The translations under genes and the position numbers were made by a program. From Euptelea pleiosperma (taxonomy: Eukaryota > Streptophyta > Magnoliopsida > Ranunculales > Eupteleaceae), in the NCBI GenBank assembly GCA_035048495.1, contig CM068548.1, positions 16,807,188 through 16,871,187 of the forward strand: DNA of 64,000 bases, written 5' to 3'. A model generated the notes under the pieces. The model ran no database searches, had not been told where the DNA came from, and worked only from the letters and a program-made list of their open reading frames with translations. Shown piece after piece: positions 9,585 to 19,910 of this stretch (position 1 is the stretch's first letter; each line of letters opens with the position of its first letter).

Positions 9585-11777
9585 ATGGTGGATACCAGAC
9601 GCACAGGTCTCAGGAGTGGACGAGAGAAGAATCCGACTAGCGATCTCAGAGATGCTATTACGGAGGGGAGAAGAGCGAGAGAATTGGACAATCAGCAGAA
9701 GATGATTGCCCAATTGCGCGAAGAGAATGAGGAGTTGAAGCAGCGGATGACTGCTGAACGAACTGGTGATTATACATCTGGTGCAGCAGGGCGTAATCAC
9801 CAGGAGAAAAGTCATTTCCATTCAGACAGATCGAATTCAGAGGAATCTGTCTTGCGAAATCCACGTAGTAGACGTGGAGATTCCCATATTCCGCTTCCAG
9901 AGAAGCGTCATAAAGTCGAGTCTTCCTGCCAGCGAAGCTCGGATCATATTCAGCCAGAAACCAGGAAGCAGATAGCTGATCTGGTAGCTGAGATGATGGG
10001 AAAGAAAGAAACATTGGCTGATAAAATGACAGCAATGGCAACGAGAATTCCTAGAGATTCTCCTTTTACAGAAGAGATACAGGGATACCGTGCCCCAAAA
10101 TCTTTTTCTTATCCTAAATTTTCGATATTCACAGGAGAAACAGATCCTGTGAATCACGTACTTCGCTTCAGAAAGGCGATGACGATGTGGGAGTTTCAAG
10201 ACGAACTCCTCTGCAGGATGTTCCCTTCCACTTTGAGCGACGATGCATTGATCTGGTTTAACCAGATAGCCCCCCGAACCATTTCTGACTTCACGAAGTT
10301 GAGTACTCTCTTCATCACTCGATATTCTTGCAACAGATTACATAAGAATGATGTCGATGTGCTATTTAATGTACATTGTGATCAGAAAGAAACCTTGCGA
10401 GATTTTACAAAGAGATTCCGTACTCTCATGACCACAGTGGAAGACTGTGATGATAAGCATGCCGTTACAGCCTTTCGCAAGGCATTATCCACGAGTTCTG
10501 GACTATACATGTCTCTAACGAAGAATAGGCCAGTGAGTATGGAAGCCCTGTTTCTTCGAGTAGAGAAATACTCTAAACTTGAGGACGACACACTCCAGCG
10601 AGGCCAAGGAGTGGCTATATCTGTGAATGAAGTGAAGAAGGCCCCGACCTCCAGCAAAATTTTGAAGGGAAAGCAAAAAGCTGTAGCTGAGATTATCACG
10701 ATGGCAGAGATTCCCGTGAAGGTACCAGAGAAGTCGGGGAGCACTGGACAGTATGCCCGTCGAGAGAGAAGGATTTTTACATCCTTGAACAAGACCATTA
10801 GTCAGATATTTGATCTGATTAAAAACGAGAAGTATCTCCAATATCCCCGACCAATGAGGCCGGATTTGAAGGGAGACAGAGATATGAATCTGTTCTGTGC
10901 CTTCCACCAAGAAGCAGGGCACATAACCAATAAATGCTGGGCGCTGAAGCATAAGATTGAGGACCTGATTAACCAAGGCTTTTTGCAACAGTTTATTGCC
11001 AGCACGACTGGGGCAGTAGCTGGAGCCGAGGTTCTCAAGAAGGATAAGAACCCCGTTAAACAGCAAGAGCGTGGGTTGGTAATTGATGTGATACACGGGG
11101 GAGGACGGCAACTATCCCGTGGAGAGACGGAGAGGGTGGACAGGATTAAAATCAGGAAGGTTGAACACCTGAATGAGATCTTGCACCTGTCAATGGGACC
11201 TAGAATCACAGATCCCGTGGAGATGATGGAGAGCACTGACGCAGCGATTTTCTTCTCCGACAAAGATCTCGTGGGAGTAGATCATCCACATTCAGACGCG
11301 CTAGTGCTCACTTTGCCTGTGGGTAATTATGAGGTGAAGCGTCTGTTGATTGATCCTGGGAGCTCAGCAGAGATTTTATTTGCAGAGGCTTATCGAAAGA
11401 TGGGTTTTAACCCGTCAGATCTCATCCAGAGCAATGTTCCTCTGGTCGGATTCAATGGCCAGAGAGAATATGCAATGGAAAAGATAATTCTGCCAGTAAA
11501 GACGGGACCGATCACGTCTATGGTCGAATTTCTTGTTCTAGATACACCATCCCCCTACAACGGCATCTTGGGGAGAGGCTGGATACATGAAGTCAAGGGG
11601 GTACCGTCTACTTATCATCAATTGTTCCGATTCCCGACTGCTCACGGGATTATGGAGCTCAAGGGAGATCAGGCCATCTCGGCAAAATGCTATGCCATGG
11701 CCCTGAAATCGAAGCAGGTCCCAGTCCTGGAGGATCATCATGGAGGGGGAACTTCGTCCCTAGTTATGGAAAAATAG
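9585..11777 (+). CDS. gag-pro: Gag-protease polyprotein of the Tat-type element
   Basis: 730 residues, complete. The N-terminus is charged and partly coiled-coil (IAQLREENEELKQRM, about residues 42-56). The capsid-like retrotransposon gag domain lies around residues 180-300 (FTGETDPVNHVLRFRKAM, LIWFNQIAPRTISDFTKL). A zinc-knuckle-like CAFHQEAGHITNKCW sits at about 437-452. The aspartic protease has LLIDPGSSAEILF at about 587, with DPG in place of the usual DTG/DSG, followed by NGILGRGWIH. Gag forms the virus-like particle, and the protease cleaves the polyproteins. The start ATG at 9585 is the first after the primer site. The ORF ends in TAG (11775-11777) in the same frame as pol, and this TAG is followed by CAATTA. 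Nothing else in the ORF is broken. Confidence 0.93.
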   Translation: MVDTRRTGLRSGREKNPTSDLRDAITEGRRARELDNQQKMIAQLREENEELKQRMTAERTGDYTSGAAGRNHQEKSHFHSDRSNSEESVLRNPRSRRGDSHIPLPEKRHKVESSCQRSSDHIQPETRKQIADLVAEMMGKKETLADKMTAMATRIPRDSPFTEEIQGYRAPKSFSYPKFSIFTGETDPVNHVLRFRKAMTMWEFQDELLCRMFPSTLSDDALIWFNQIAPRTISDFTKLSTLFITRYSCNRLHKNDVDVLFNVHCDQKETLRDFTKRFRTLMTTVEDCDDKHAVTAFRKALSTSSGLYMSLTKNRPVSMEALFLRVEKYSKLEDDTLQRGQGVAISVNEVKKAPTSSKILKGKQKAVAEIITMAEIPVKVPEKSGSTGQYARRERRIFTSLNKTISQIFDLIKNEKYLQYPRPMRPDLKGDRDMNLFCAFHQEAGHITNKCWALKHKIEDLINQGFLQQFIASTTGAVAGAEVLKKDKNPVKQQERGLVIDVIHGGGRQLSRGETERVDRIKIRKVEHLNEILHLSMGPRITDPVEMMESTDAAIFFSDKDLVGVDHPHSDALVLTLPVGNYEVKRLLIDPGSSAEILFAEAYRKMGFNPSDLIQSNVPLVGFNGQREYAMEKIILPVKTGPITSMVEFLVLDTPSPYNGILGRGWIHEVKGVPSTYHQLFRFPTAHGIMELKGDQAISAKCYAMALKSKQVPVLEDHHGGGTSSLVMEK

Positions 11778-11810
11778 CAATTAGAGCGCATCCCGGCAAG
11801 TCTGGAGTAG
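11775..11810 (+). promoter_or_regulatory. Gag-pol junction with readthrough-type stop and a second stop
   Basis: The gag stop reads TAG CAA TTA, which matches the TAG-CAR-YYA context known from tobamovirus readthrough. Eleven codons later a second in-frame TAG (11808-11810, followed by ACT) occurs, and pol is then open in the same frame. Either both stops are suppressed, or the segment is removed by splicing as in related Ogre elements, or the second stop is an inactivating change. Confidence 0.55.
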
Positions 11811-14800
11811 ACTGCGCTGACTCGGGAAGGTGACATTGAGCAAGGGACAAGTCCCACAGTTGAGGAGACTGATCAGGTTAACCTCGGTAGCGAGGAAAAC
11901 CCAAAGTATACTTATATCGGGGCTGGATTATCTGTGGAAGAAAAAATATCCTTCACTGATTTTCTCAAATCTTATATGGATGTTTTCGCATGGTCATTTA
12001 ACGATATGCCGGGTATTTCTCCCGACATTTCCTGCCACCATCTACAGGTAAATAGAGATCATTTACCTGTGAAACAGAGACCTCGGAGGATTGCTCCAGA
12101 GAAGCAGCAGGCAGTCCAGGAAGAGATTGATAAACTCCTGGAGGCCGGATTCATCCGCGAAGTCAACAATGCACAATGGTTAGCCAACATAGTGGCTGTT
12201 CCGAAGAAGAATGGGAAGATCAGAGTCTGCATAGACTTCACACACTTGAATAGAGCCTGCCCTAAAGATCCATATCCTTTGCCGAGGATTGATCAACTGG
12301 TTGACGCAACCTCGGGATATGAGATCTTATCTTTCATGGATGGGTATTCGGGTTATAATCAGATCCCTCTGTATGAGCCAGATCAGGAGATGACAGCCTT
12401 CACGACTGATAGGGGCGTCTTTTGTTACAGAGTGATGCCTTTTGGTCTCAAGAATGCGGGAGCCACTTACCAACGTCTCGTTAATAAAATGTTCCATGAT
12501 ATGATTGGCGTGACGATGGAGGTGTATATAGACGATATGATGGTTAAAACAAGGACCCGGGAATTACAACTGGGAGATCTCGGGAAAACGTTTGATCGTC
12601 TTCGAAAGTATCAAATGAAACTCAATCCTGCCAAGTGCGTCTTTGGAGTGACCTCAGGGAAATTTCTAGGTTATCTCATTACGAGGCGAGGAATTGAAGC
12701 TAATCCCGAACAGATCAGGGCTTTGACAGATATGCCTTCACCAAAGAACAGGAAGGAAGTCCAAAAGCTTGCCGGGAGAATAGCAGCATTGAATCGCTTC
12801 ATAGCGAGATCGTCAGATAGATGCAGACCTTTATTCAGGCTCTTGAAGAAGAATGGAAGATTTGACTGGACTGAAGAGTGTGATGAAGCCTTTCAAAAGC
12901 TCAAACATTATCTCTCACAACCTCCGATTCTTTCTAAACCTGATCAAGGGGAGCCTCTGGGTCTTTATTTGGCTACCACAGATGAATCCATTAGCGCCGT
13001 TCTCTTCCGTGAGCTCGATCGGGAAGAACGACCAGTATATTTCACCAGTAAGACTTTGATTGGGGCAGAAACGAGATATGCCACAATCGAGAAAGCTGCT
13101 TTGGCTTTGATTTATGCTTCGAGACGTCTTAAACCCTACTTTGAAGGCAGGACTATTACGATTTACACAGAGCATCCTTTGAAATCTATACTCGGTAAGA
13201 TCGATTTGTCAGGGAGAATGGCTAAATGGGCCATTTATTTGGCTCAATACGACATTCAGTTCTCACCAAGAACATCTGAGAAGGGACATGCCTTGGCAGG
13301 GTTTTTGGCCGACTTCCCAGTTCAAGATGTGGCAGACACTGGGGGCGAGGACAGAGAAGTTCTTCCACTTCCCGAGATGCCAGAGATGTTGAATCCCAAG
13401 ACGGGATGGAGATTGTTTACTGATGGATCAGCCAATGAGAACGGATCAGGTGTAGGAGTCGTTCTGGTCACACCTGAGAATACTAGATTGGAAAAATCTG
13501 TTAAATTCGGGTTCGTGGCATCCAATAACGAAGCAGAATATGAAGCAATGATTTCGGGACTCCAGACAGCACTTGATCTCGGGATAACAGACATTACCGC
13601 TTATACTGATTCACAGCTGGTCGTCAGTCAGTTTGCTGGGACATATCTAGCCCGAGATGAGAGGATGGCAGCTTATTTAGATATTGTTCAACATTTGGCT
13701 GAGCGATTTGGTAACATAAAAATTCATCAGTTACCAAGGATGGAAAATCGGCATGCTGATGCTTTGGCCTATTTATCTACTATGATGGGAGGGGCTGAAT
13801 CAAGAACTATATCCGTGGACTATCAGGAATTTCTGAGTATTCATTCACCTGTTGAAGTTTATCTGGCCCCAGTGGAGGTTGATCATGAGCCAAGTTGGAT
13901 GGACGATTTTCGAAGGTATTTACAGCATGGAGAACTCCCTTCTGGGAGAGATGCCGCAAAGAGAATTCAGAGGCTTGGGAGAAGGTATATCATGGTAGGC
14001 CAAGATCTCTACAGGAAATCAGCATCAGGTCCTCTCCTTAAATGTCTTACCCCCAGAGAATCTCAGCAAGTTCTTCTTGAGATACACGCGGGGGAATGTG
14101 GAAATCACTCGGGGGCGAGGACCTTGGCACATAAAGCTCTCAGCCAAGGTTATTTTTGGCCCTACATGCAGAAAGATGCCAAGTTGCTGGTGAAGAAATG
14201 TGAGAAGTGTCAGAAATATTCTCCATTGATAAAGGTTCCCACCGAAGAGCTGCATCCTGTATTCAGTCCATGGCCATTTGCGAAATGGAGACTAGATATA
14301 ATGGGACCATTCCCGACAGCCCCAGGGAATGTGAGGTTCTTATTGGTGGCCACGGATTACTTCACAAAGTGGATCGAGGCAGTGCCGTTAGTTCAGGTAC
14401 AGTCTTCGCATGTGAAGAGGTTCTTATGGGAGAATATCATCTGCCGGTTCGGCATTCCAGAAGAGATAGTCACAGATAACGGAACCCAATTTGATTCCAC
14501 CGAGGTGAAAGCTCTGTGTCAGGCTTTGAATATAAAGAAAAGACTATCTGCCCCAAGATACCCCCAGAGTAACGGACTTGCCGAGAGAGCAAATCAAGTT
14601 ATACTCGAAAACTTGAAGAAGAGGTTAGATCGAGCAAAGGGAAAATGGGCGGAAGAATTGTCAGGAGTACTCTGGGCATATCGAACTACCCCGAGAAGAA
14701 CTACAGGGGAATCTCCATTTTCTCTGGCTTATGGATCAGAGGCAGTAATCCCTACAGAAGTTGTTATCCCGACATCTCGGACTCAGGCTGTCAATACTAG

Positions 14801-15131
14801 GCAGAATGAAGGAATATTGGCTCGGGACAATGACTTGCTAGAAGAGCGTCGGGAACAAGCAGTTGTGAGATTGGCTAATTATCAGCAAACTATCAAACGG
14901 TCATATGATCGCCGCGTCAGACGCAGGACCTTCAAAGTTGGAGATTTGGTACTGAGAAAAGTATTTGACAATACAAGGGAGCCCGGGAGTGGCAAATTGG
15001 GGGCCAATTGGGAAGGTCCTTACCTTATTGACAGGATTGGGCAGAACGGGGCTTATTACTTGAAGACACAAGACGGAGATGTATTTGAAAGACCGTGGAA
15101 CGCATTTAATATGCGGATTTTCTATCAATAA
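11811..15131 (+). CDS. pol: Pol polyprotein: reverse transcriptase, RNase H, second RNase H, integrase
   Basis: Open from 11811; the first ATG is at 11934, but homology to the Pro-RT linker (YTYIGAGLSVEEKISF) begins before it, so pol is probably made as a fusion with gag. Residues counted from 11934: RT with IRVCIDFTHLNRACPKDPYP and the catalytic YIDDM at about 197-201; RNase H around 340-430; archaeal-type RNase H with LFTDGSANENGSG at about 493 and NRHADALA near 602; integrase zinc finger (HAGECGNHSG to CEKCQKYSP, about 717-765). The integrase D,D,E core comprises LDIMGPF near 786, VTDNGTQF near 846 and NGLAERANQ with E near 885. A GPY-like C-terminus (WEGPYLIDRIGQNGAYYL) follows, with no chromodomain. 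All catalytic motifs are intact and uninterrupted. Confidence 0.95.
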   Translation, partial: TALTREGDIEQGTSPTVEETDQVNLGSEENPKYTYIGAGLSVEEKISFTDFLKSYMDVFAWSFNDMPGISPDISCHHLQVNRDHLPVKQRPRRIAPEKQQAVQEEIDKLLEAGFIREVNNAQWLANIVAVPKKNGKIRVCIDFTHLNRACPKDPYPLPRIDQLVDATSGYEILSFMDGYSGYNQIPLYEPDQEMTAFTTDRGVFCYRVMPFGLKNAGATYQRLVNKMFHDMIGVTMEVYIDDMMVKTRTRELQLGDLGKTFDRLRKYQMKLNPAKCVFGVTSGKFLGYLITRRGIEANPEQIRALTDMPSPKNRKEVQKLAGRIAALNRFIARSSDRCRPLFRLLKKNGRFDWTEECDEAFQKLKHYLSQPPILSKPDQGEPLGLYLATTDESISAVLFRELDREERPVYFTSKTLIGAETRYATIEKAALALIYASRRLKPYFEGRTITIYTEHPLKSILGKIDLSGRMAKWAIYLAQYDIQFSPRTSEKGHALAGFLADFPVQDVADTGGEDREVLPLPEMPEMLNPKTGWRLFTDGSANENGSGVGVVLVTPENTRLEKSVKFGFVASNNEAEYEAMISGLQTALDLGITDITAYTDSQLVVSQFAGTYLARDERMAAYLDIVQHLAERFGNIKIHQLPRMENRHADALAYLSTMMGGAESRTISVDYQEFLSIHSPVEVYLAPVEVDHEPSWMDDFRRYLQHGELPSGRDAAKRIQRLGRRYIMVGQDLYRKSASGPLLKCLTPRESQQVLLEIHAGECGNHSGARTLAHKALSQGYFWPYMQKDAKLLVKKCEKCQKYSPLIKVPTEELHPVFSPWPFAKWRLDIMGPFPTAPGNVRFLLVATDYFTKWIEAVPLVQVQSSHVKRFLWENIICRFGIPEEIVTDNGTQFDSTEVKALCQALNIKKRLSAPRYPQSNGLAERANQVILENLKKRLDRAKGKWAEELSGVLWAYRTTPRRTTGESPFSLAYGSEAVIPTEVVIPTSRTQAVNTRQNEGILARDNDLLEERREQAVVRLANYQQTIKRSYDRRVRRRTFKVGDLVLRKVFDNTREPGSGKLGANWEGPYLIDRIGQNGAYYLKTQDGDVFERPWNAFNMRIFYQ

Positions 15132-15166
15132 AGATGATTCTAAGTTTCTCATACAAGAAGCATCAT

Positions 15167-16395
15167 CGTCGAATACAAAGTCCTAAGCCGGGAGTTACAA
15201 ACCGGAAGGCCGGGATGATCTAAAATTCTAAGTCATGCGACTGGAATTGAGGAGAATCACGTCGATTACAAAGTCCTAAGCCGGGAGTTACAAACCGGAA
15301 GGCCGGGATGATCTGAAATTCTAAGTCATGCGACTGGAATTGAGGAGATTCACGTCGAATACAAAGTCCGAAGCCGGGAGTTACAAACCGGAAGGCCGGG
15401 ATGATCTGAAATTCTAAGTCACGCGACTGGAATTGAGGAGATTCACGTCGAATACAAAGTCCTAAGCCGGGAGTTACAAACCGGAAGGCCGGGATGATCT
15501 GAAATTCTAAGTCACGCGACTGGAATTGAAGAGAATCACGTCGAATACAAAGTCCTAAGCCGGGAGTTACAAACCGGAAGGCCGGGATGATCTAAAATTC
15601 TAAGTCATGCGACTGGAATTGAGGAGAATCACGTCGATTACAAAGTCCTAAGCCGGGAGTTACAAACCGGAAGGCCGGGATGATCTGAAATTCTAAGTCA
15701 TGCGACTGGAATTGAGGAGATTCACGTCGAATACAAAGTCCTAAGCCGGGAGTTACAAACCGGAAGGCCGGGATGATCTGAAATTCTAAGTCACGCGACT
15801 GGAATTGAAGAGAATCACGTCGAATACAAAGTCCTAAGCCGGGAGTTACAAACCGGAAGGCCGGGATGATCTAAAATTCTAAGTCATGCGACTGGAATTG
15901 AAGAGATTCACGTCGAATACAAAGTCCTAAGCCGGGAGTTACAAACCGGAAGGCCGGGATGATCTAAAATTCTAAGTCATGCGACTGGAATTGAAGAGAA
16001 TCACGTCGAATACAAAGTCCTAAGCCGGGAGTTACAAACCGGAAGGCCGGGATGATCTAAAATTCTAAGTCACGCGACTGGAATTGAGGAGAATCACGTC
16101 GATTACAAAGTCCTAAGCCGGGAGTTACAAACCGGAAGGCCGGGATGATCTAAAATTCTAAGTCATGCGACTGGAATTGAAGAGATTCACGTCGAATACA
16201 AAGTCCTAAGCCGGGAGTTACAAACCGGAAGGCCGGAATGATCTAAAATTCTAAGTCATGCGACTGGAATTGAGGAGAATCACGTCGATTACAAAGTCCT
16301 AAGCCGGGAGTTACAAACCGGAAGGCCGGGATGATCTAAAATTCTAAGTCATGCGACTGGAATTGAGGAGAATCACGTCGAATACAAAGTCCTAG
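15167..16395. repeat. 93-bp minisatellite inside the retrotransposon (about 13 units)
   Basis: The anchor TCCTAAGCCGGGAGTTACAA recurs every 93 bases from 15181 to 16297. A diverged copy at 16390 is interrupted by unrelated sequence, and a degenerate partial unit follows to about 16520. Units differ by single bases (ATGCG/ACGCG, GGAGA/AGAGA, TTCAC/ATCAC) in a shuffled way, as expected from unequal exchange. The position between integrase and 3' LTR is where Tat-type elements are known to carry hypervariable tandem arrays. Confidence 0.95.
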
Positions 16396-16748
16396 CCGGG
16401 AGCCTTGGATTCTTATCAATCTTGGCTTCTTGCCTTGATAAGAGTCCAAGTATACAAACCGGAAGGCCGGGATGATCTAAAGATTTTTAGTCATGCGACT
16501 AGAATTAATGAGATTCTCGTCATTTATAAAATCCAAGTGAGATTAATTGACCATGAAATCCTAGCCGGGATAATACAAGTTGATTCCCGACAAACCTATA
16601 TTCCTGACTAGGATTATTGAATTTTAACACATTGAATTCATAATTTTATAAGTATTCAGTTCATGCAATAACAGAAAAAGTATTCTATTATATTGAAAAG
16701 CCTTAAACGGCATTTACAATTGTAAACCCAAGGGGTTAGTTACAAAAA

Positions 16749-19380
16749 TCAGGGAAGTGTCACATCCTGCCCGCCGACCGGCTGAGTGACAGGATATACT
16801 GTGACATCCCCTCCTAGAGTCACCATATCTGTCTGAGAAGAGGCTGGAACAACTTCAGGTGCCGGGATGGTTGGAGATGGTTCTCGGGGAACTTCTGTTG
16901 AAATTATTGTCCCGACAAGTGGTTCAGGCTGAACTATATTTTCAACAGGATCTTCATCTCCTTCTTCTTCCATCATGGCTTCACATTTGGCGAAGCCTTC
17001 CCGGTATCCCTTGTCGTAAGATTCTTGTTGGAGGGCATCAGATGCCTGTTTGGTTTCATCCCTCTCAACGGTCATCTTTTCCAGATCTTGTTGCAGGCGA
17101 CTGGCTCCCTCCTTGAATTTTGCATACTCCGCCTTGACTTTAATCAAGTTATCTTCAGCTTTTTTCTTTGAAGCAAGAGCTTCCAGAGCCAATTTTCTCT
17201 CCATTTCAGCCTTGGTCTTTGAAACTTCGGCAGAGAGAGTGGCTGCTTGAATTTGCTCCTCGGCCAGTTGAAGTTTAGCTTCGGATGCACTTGATTTTTC
17301 GACAAGGGCAGTATAATTTTGGAGGAGATCACCAAGCTAATCCTTAGACCTACGTAGGCATGGATGCTCTGCAGACAGAAGGAACTGTTAGAATATATTG
17401 GAAGAATTCATCAGAGAAAGCAGTACAAAAAAAACAAAAAAATTCTTACCTCCAAGAGGGAACGACTGAGAACTTCACAGGGCACTTTTGGGGAAGGCAT
17501 GTCAATATAACGCAACCTGTCCCGTGGAAGACAGATTCGTTCGATCAACGTCGAAGCCACCCCAGCGTCAGCAATGAAGCTTTGCTCCGAGATGGGCTGC
17601 CCATTAGGCAAGCAACCAGCATTCATGATGTATGGTTCTACGCCATCGAAATCCCGTAGACCTGCAATAGGGTTATCTTGTCGCCACAATTCTTTCAGTG
17701 TAACCCATGTATCAATTAAATCAAATACTGTACCAGACGGGAATGAAGGAGAACGAATGTGCTCACCAATTGAATGACTGGGCCCGGCAGTGTCTGTTGG
17801 ACGAGAGGTTGATGGAGGGGTAGATATTGGTTGAAGCTCTGGAGAAGGAAGGAATCCAGGAGGAGATCGCATAGTGGCGATCGAAGGAGAAGCAGTAGGT
17901 ATGGCAGCTACCGCAGGAGAATCTGGGGCCTCAGAAGGTTGAGTCGATGAGGAACCACCAGCCACCGCAGTAGTTACGATACCCTCCCGAGTCAGTGATG
18001 CCTCTAATTCAGGAGCTAGTCCCTTGACCAGTTTTCTTTTCTTCCTTGGCACCAAAGCTGGGACAGCAAAGGTATCCTTCCTCATCTCGGCCATTCTACC
18101 CTCCATCTGCAAAGGAGGTAACAAGTTAGATGATCACATAAGAATATGAGTTAGACATCAGCTATAGAAGAATATACCTCTGCCTCTTCCAACCGGACAA
18201 GTTCCCGGGCAAAATCATTCAGAGGTTCTTGTCGACCATCTGGATGTCTGAAGAATTCGGCCACGGGATAAGGAGCAGCCGTGACCCGACTTGTTGGGGG
18301 ATTTACATGGGCTGGCGTGCTATGAGTTTGGCGAGGTCTCTTTATTAAGGGGATGTCGGGACTTATATCCTCCTCTTCCCGAGACACTTCATCCCTTGCA
18401 GTAATCTCCACAGCAGGACGCTTACGCGAATAGTCGGGAGCCGTTATCCGCAGGTCCCGTGAGATGACAGGAGTGGGAGCTGAGGATCTTTTATTTTTAT
18501 CAATTAGCCCCGCCAGGGACCATTGCTTTACTACCTTGGGGATTTTCCTCAAGATATATTTGACCTTGTCCTCTATATCCTGAGGATATTTCCAGGGACG
18601 TCTGGTATAGTCTACAGCAGAGAAGAAAGGAAATTGATCAATAGACTGATTAACTGAATCTAAAGGAGATTGACGGGATATAAAGAGGAGCTTACCCGAC
18701 AAGTTAAAGCTTGTGCGGACTCTATGGCTGCTGGAGCTCCCCTCCACACGCTCGTCAAATTCCCAAGATCCAGTCACCAGCAGAGGATCAGAGTGCCATC
18801 CCTTATGACTATCGGGCAGGCTCTCAACTATCTTCTGATTTTTATTCCGGGCAGCTACCGACCAGAACATATCGGTATCGAAGGAGTCTGGGCATCTCCT
18901 CAAAATGTACAGATAATCGATCTCGGAGAGACCGATCTGGTATTTACTCGTAGAGTTGAAATACTCTATCCTATTCATCAGACGCCAGAAATTACCGTGC
19001 ATCTGGCCGGGAGCCCGGTCGTAGAACCAGAGGACTTCCCTCACTAAAGGAGTCAGAGGTAGGGTTAACCCGAACTTCAATTGAAGCCGAGTGATACTTA
19101 TTTCGCCAGGGTTGGTATTTTCCCCATGACGAGAACCGATATTAACAAAAACAGAAGAAGGAATGGCAAATTCTTTTCTCAAACCTACAATATAAGGGTC
19201 ATTCCCATAAGTTGGGACCCTGACGATTACTTGAGGAATTATTGGTTCCTCCCTATATACATCTACTTCTCTATCCAACGAATCAGAGGATAATTGCTCC
19301 TCTACATCAACATTGGTTTCTACTGGTTCTCTGGGAACCATTTCTTCGGTATCTTCAAGAACCCTTTTACCCCTAGCCAT
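16749..19380 (-). CDS. Antisense spliced gene of the retrotransposon (three exons, about 815 aa)
   Basis: Read on the minus strand: exon 1 19380-18178 (401 codons), intron 18177-18107, exon 2 18106-17450 (219 codons), intron 17449-17337, exon 3 17336-16749 including the stop. Donors are GAG|GTATAT and GAG|GTAAGA; acceptors are TTTGCAG|ATGGAG and GGATTAG|CTTGG. All junctions are phase 0, so one open frame results. Exon 1 (starting MARGKRVLEDTEEM; LQLKFGLTLPLTPLVREVL, WRLMNRIEYF, PFFSAVDYTRRPW) looks like the 'putative gypsy-type transposon' family of antisense or captured plant ORFs. Exon 2 is Ser/Pro-rich with a basic RKKRKLVKG. Exon 3 is a long coiled coil (from about LGDLLQNYTALVEKS to KGYREGFAKCEAMM) with a Pro/Val-rich tail. 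A TATA box lies upstream. Antisense ORFs are known in Retand/Grande elements; their function is not established. A better-looking acceptor (TCTGCAG at 17374-17369) would break the frame. Confidence 0.75.
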
Positions 19381-19566
19381 TTGAAGAAGAAGATGAAGAA
19401 GAAAATGAAAGTATACGAGAGGGGATGACAGATGAGAAAAAAGTACCGTTACAGTCTGGAAGCAGCGAACAGAGGAGATACAGGTGAAGAACAGCTTGAG
19501 CTTGAAGCTTGAAGTATTGCAGAGCACTGACCAGAGCGAAGAAATGAAAAAAAGCGGTGAATAAAC

Positions 19567-19577
19567 CTTTTATAGGC
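19567..19577 (-). promoter_or_regulatory. TATA box for the antisense gene
   Basis: On the minus strand the sequence reads CCTATAAAAGG, about 190 bases upstream of the exon 1 ATG at 19380. The spacing leaves a 5' leader of roughly 150 bases. It lies outside the LTR, so the antisense gene appears to have its own promoter. Confidence 0.6.
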
Positions 19578-19895
19578 AAAGATCTGGTTATATCAAACCA
19601 GCAGTTGGGCTATATCAAATCTCGGGCGCCAAAACTCAAAAGATTGGTTACTCGACGGTTCAGTTACCTATTCCCTCGAGTACTGTACCCATCAATCATT
19701 CCATTCGACGACGTACATTGGGTAGCACGTTGCTACGGACACGTATCATGAATACAGCAAACAGTAAGCGCAGTATTAAATGCGGAGGAAAATGATCGAT
19801 TGGTTATTTCATGATCCAACGGCTAAGAAACAGATATGAAACGTGGATGGCCAAGATCTTTTTCAGAAGATACGACGGTCATTTATCGATCTTCT

Positions 19896-19910
19896 AAAAA
19901 AGGGGGGCGA
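19896..19910 (+). other. Polypurine tract
   Basis: AAAAAAGGGGGGCGA directly abuts the first base of the 3' LTR, the position required for plus-strand DNA priming during reverse transcription. Confidence 0.85.

Noticed and set aside
9658..11263. Minus-strand ORFs of 120-198 codons opposite gag
   Set aside because: Shadows of the gag-protease ORF; no splice or promoter signals, unlike the real antisense gene further right.
15167..16395. CRISPR-like regular repeats
   Set aside because: Units are contiguous 93-bp tandem copies without unique spacers; plant retroelement context.
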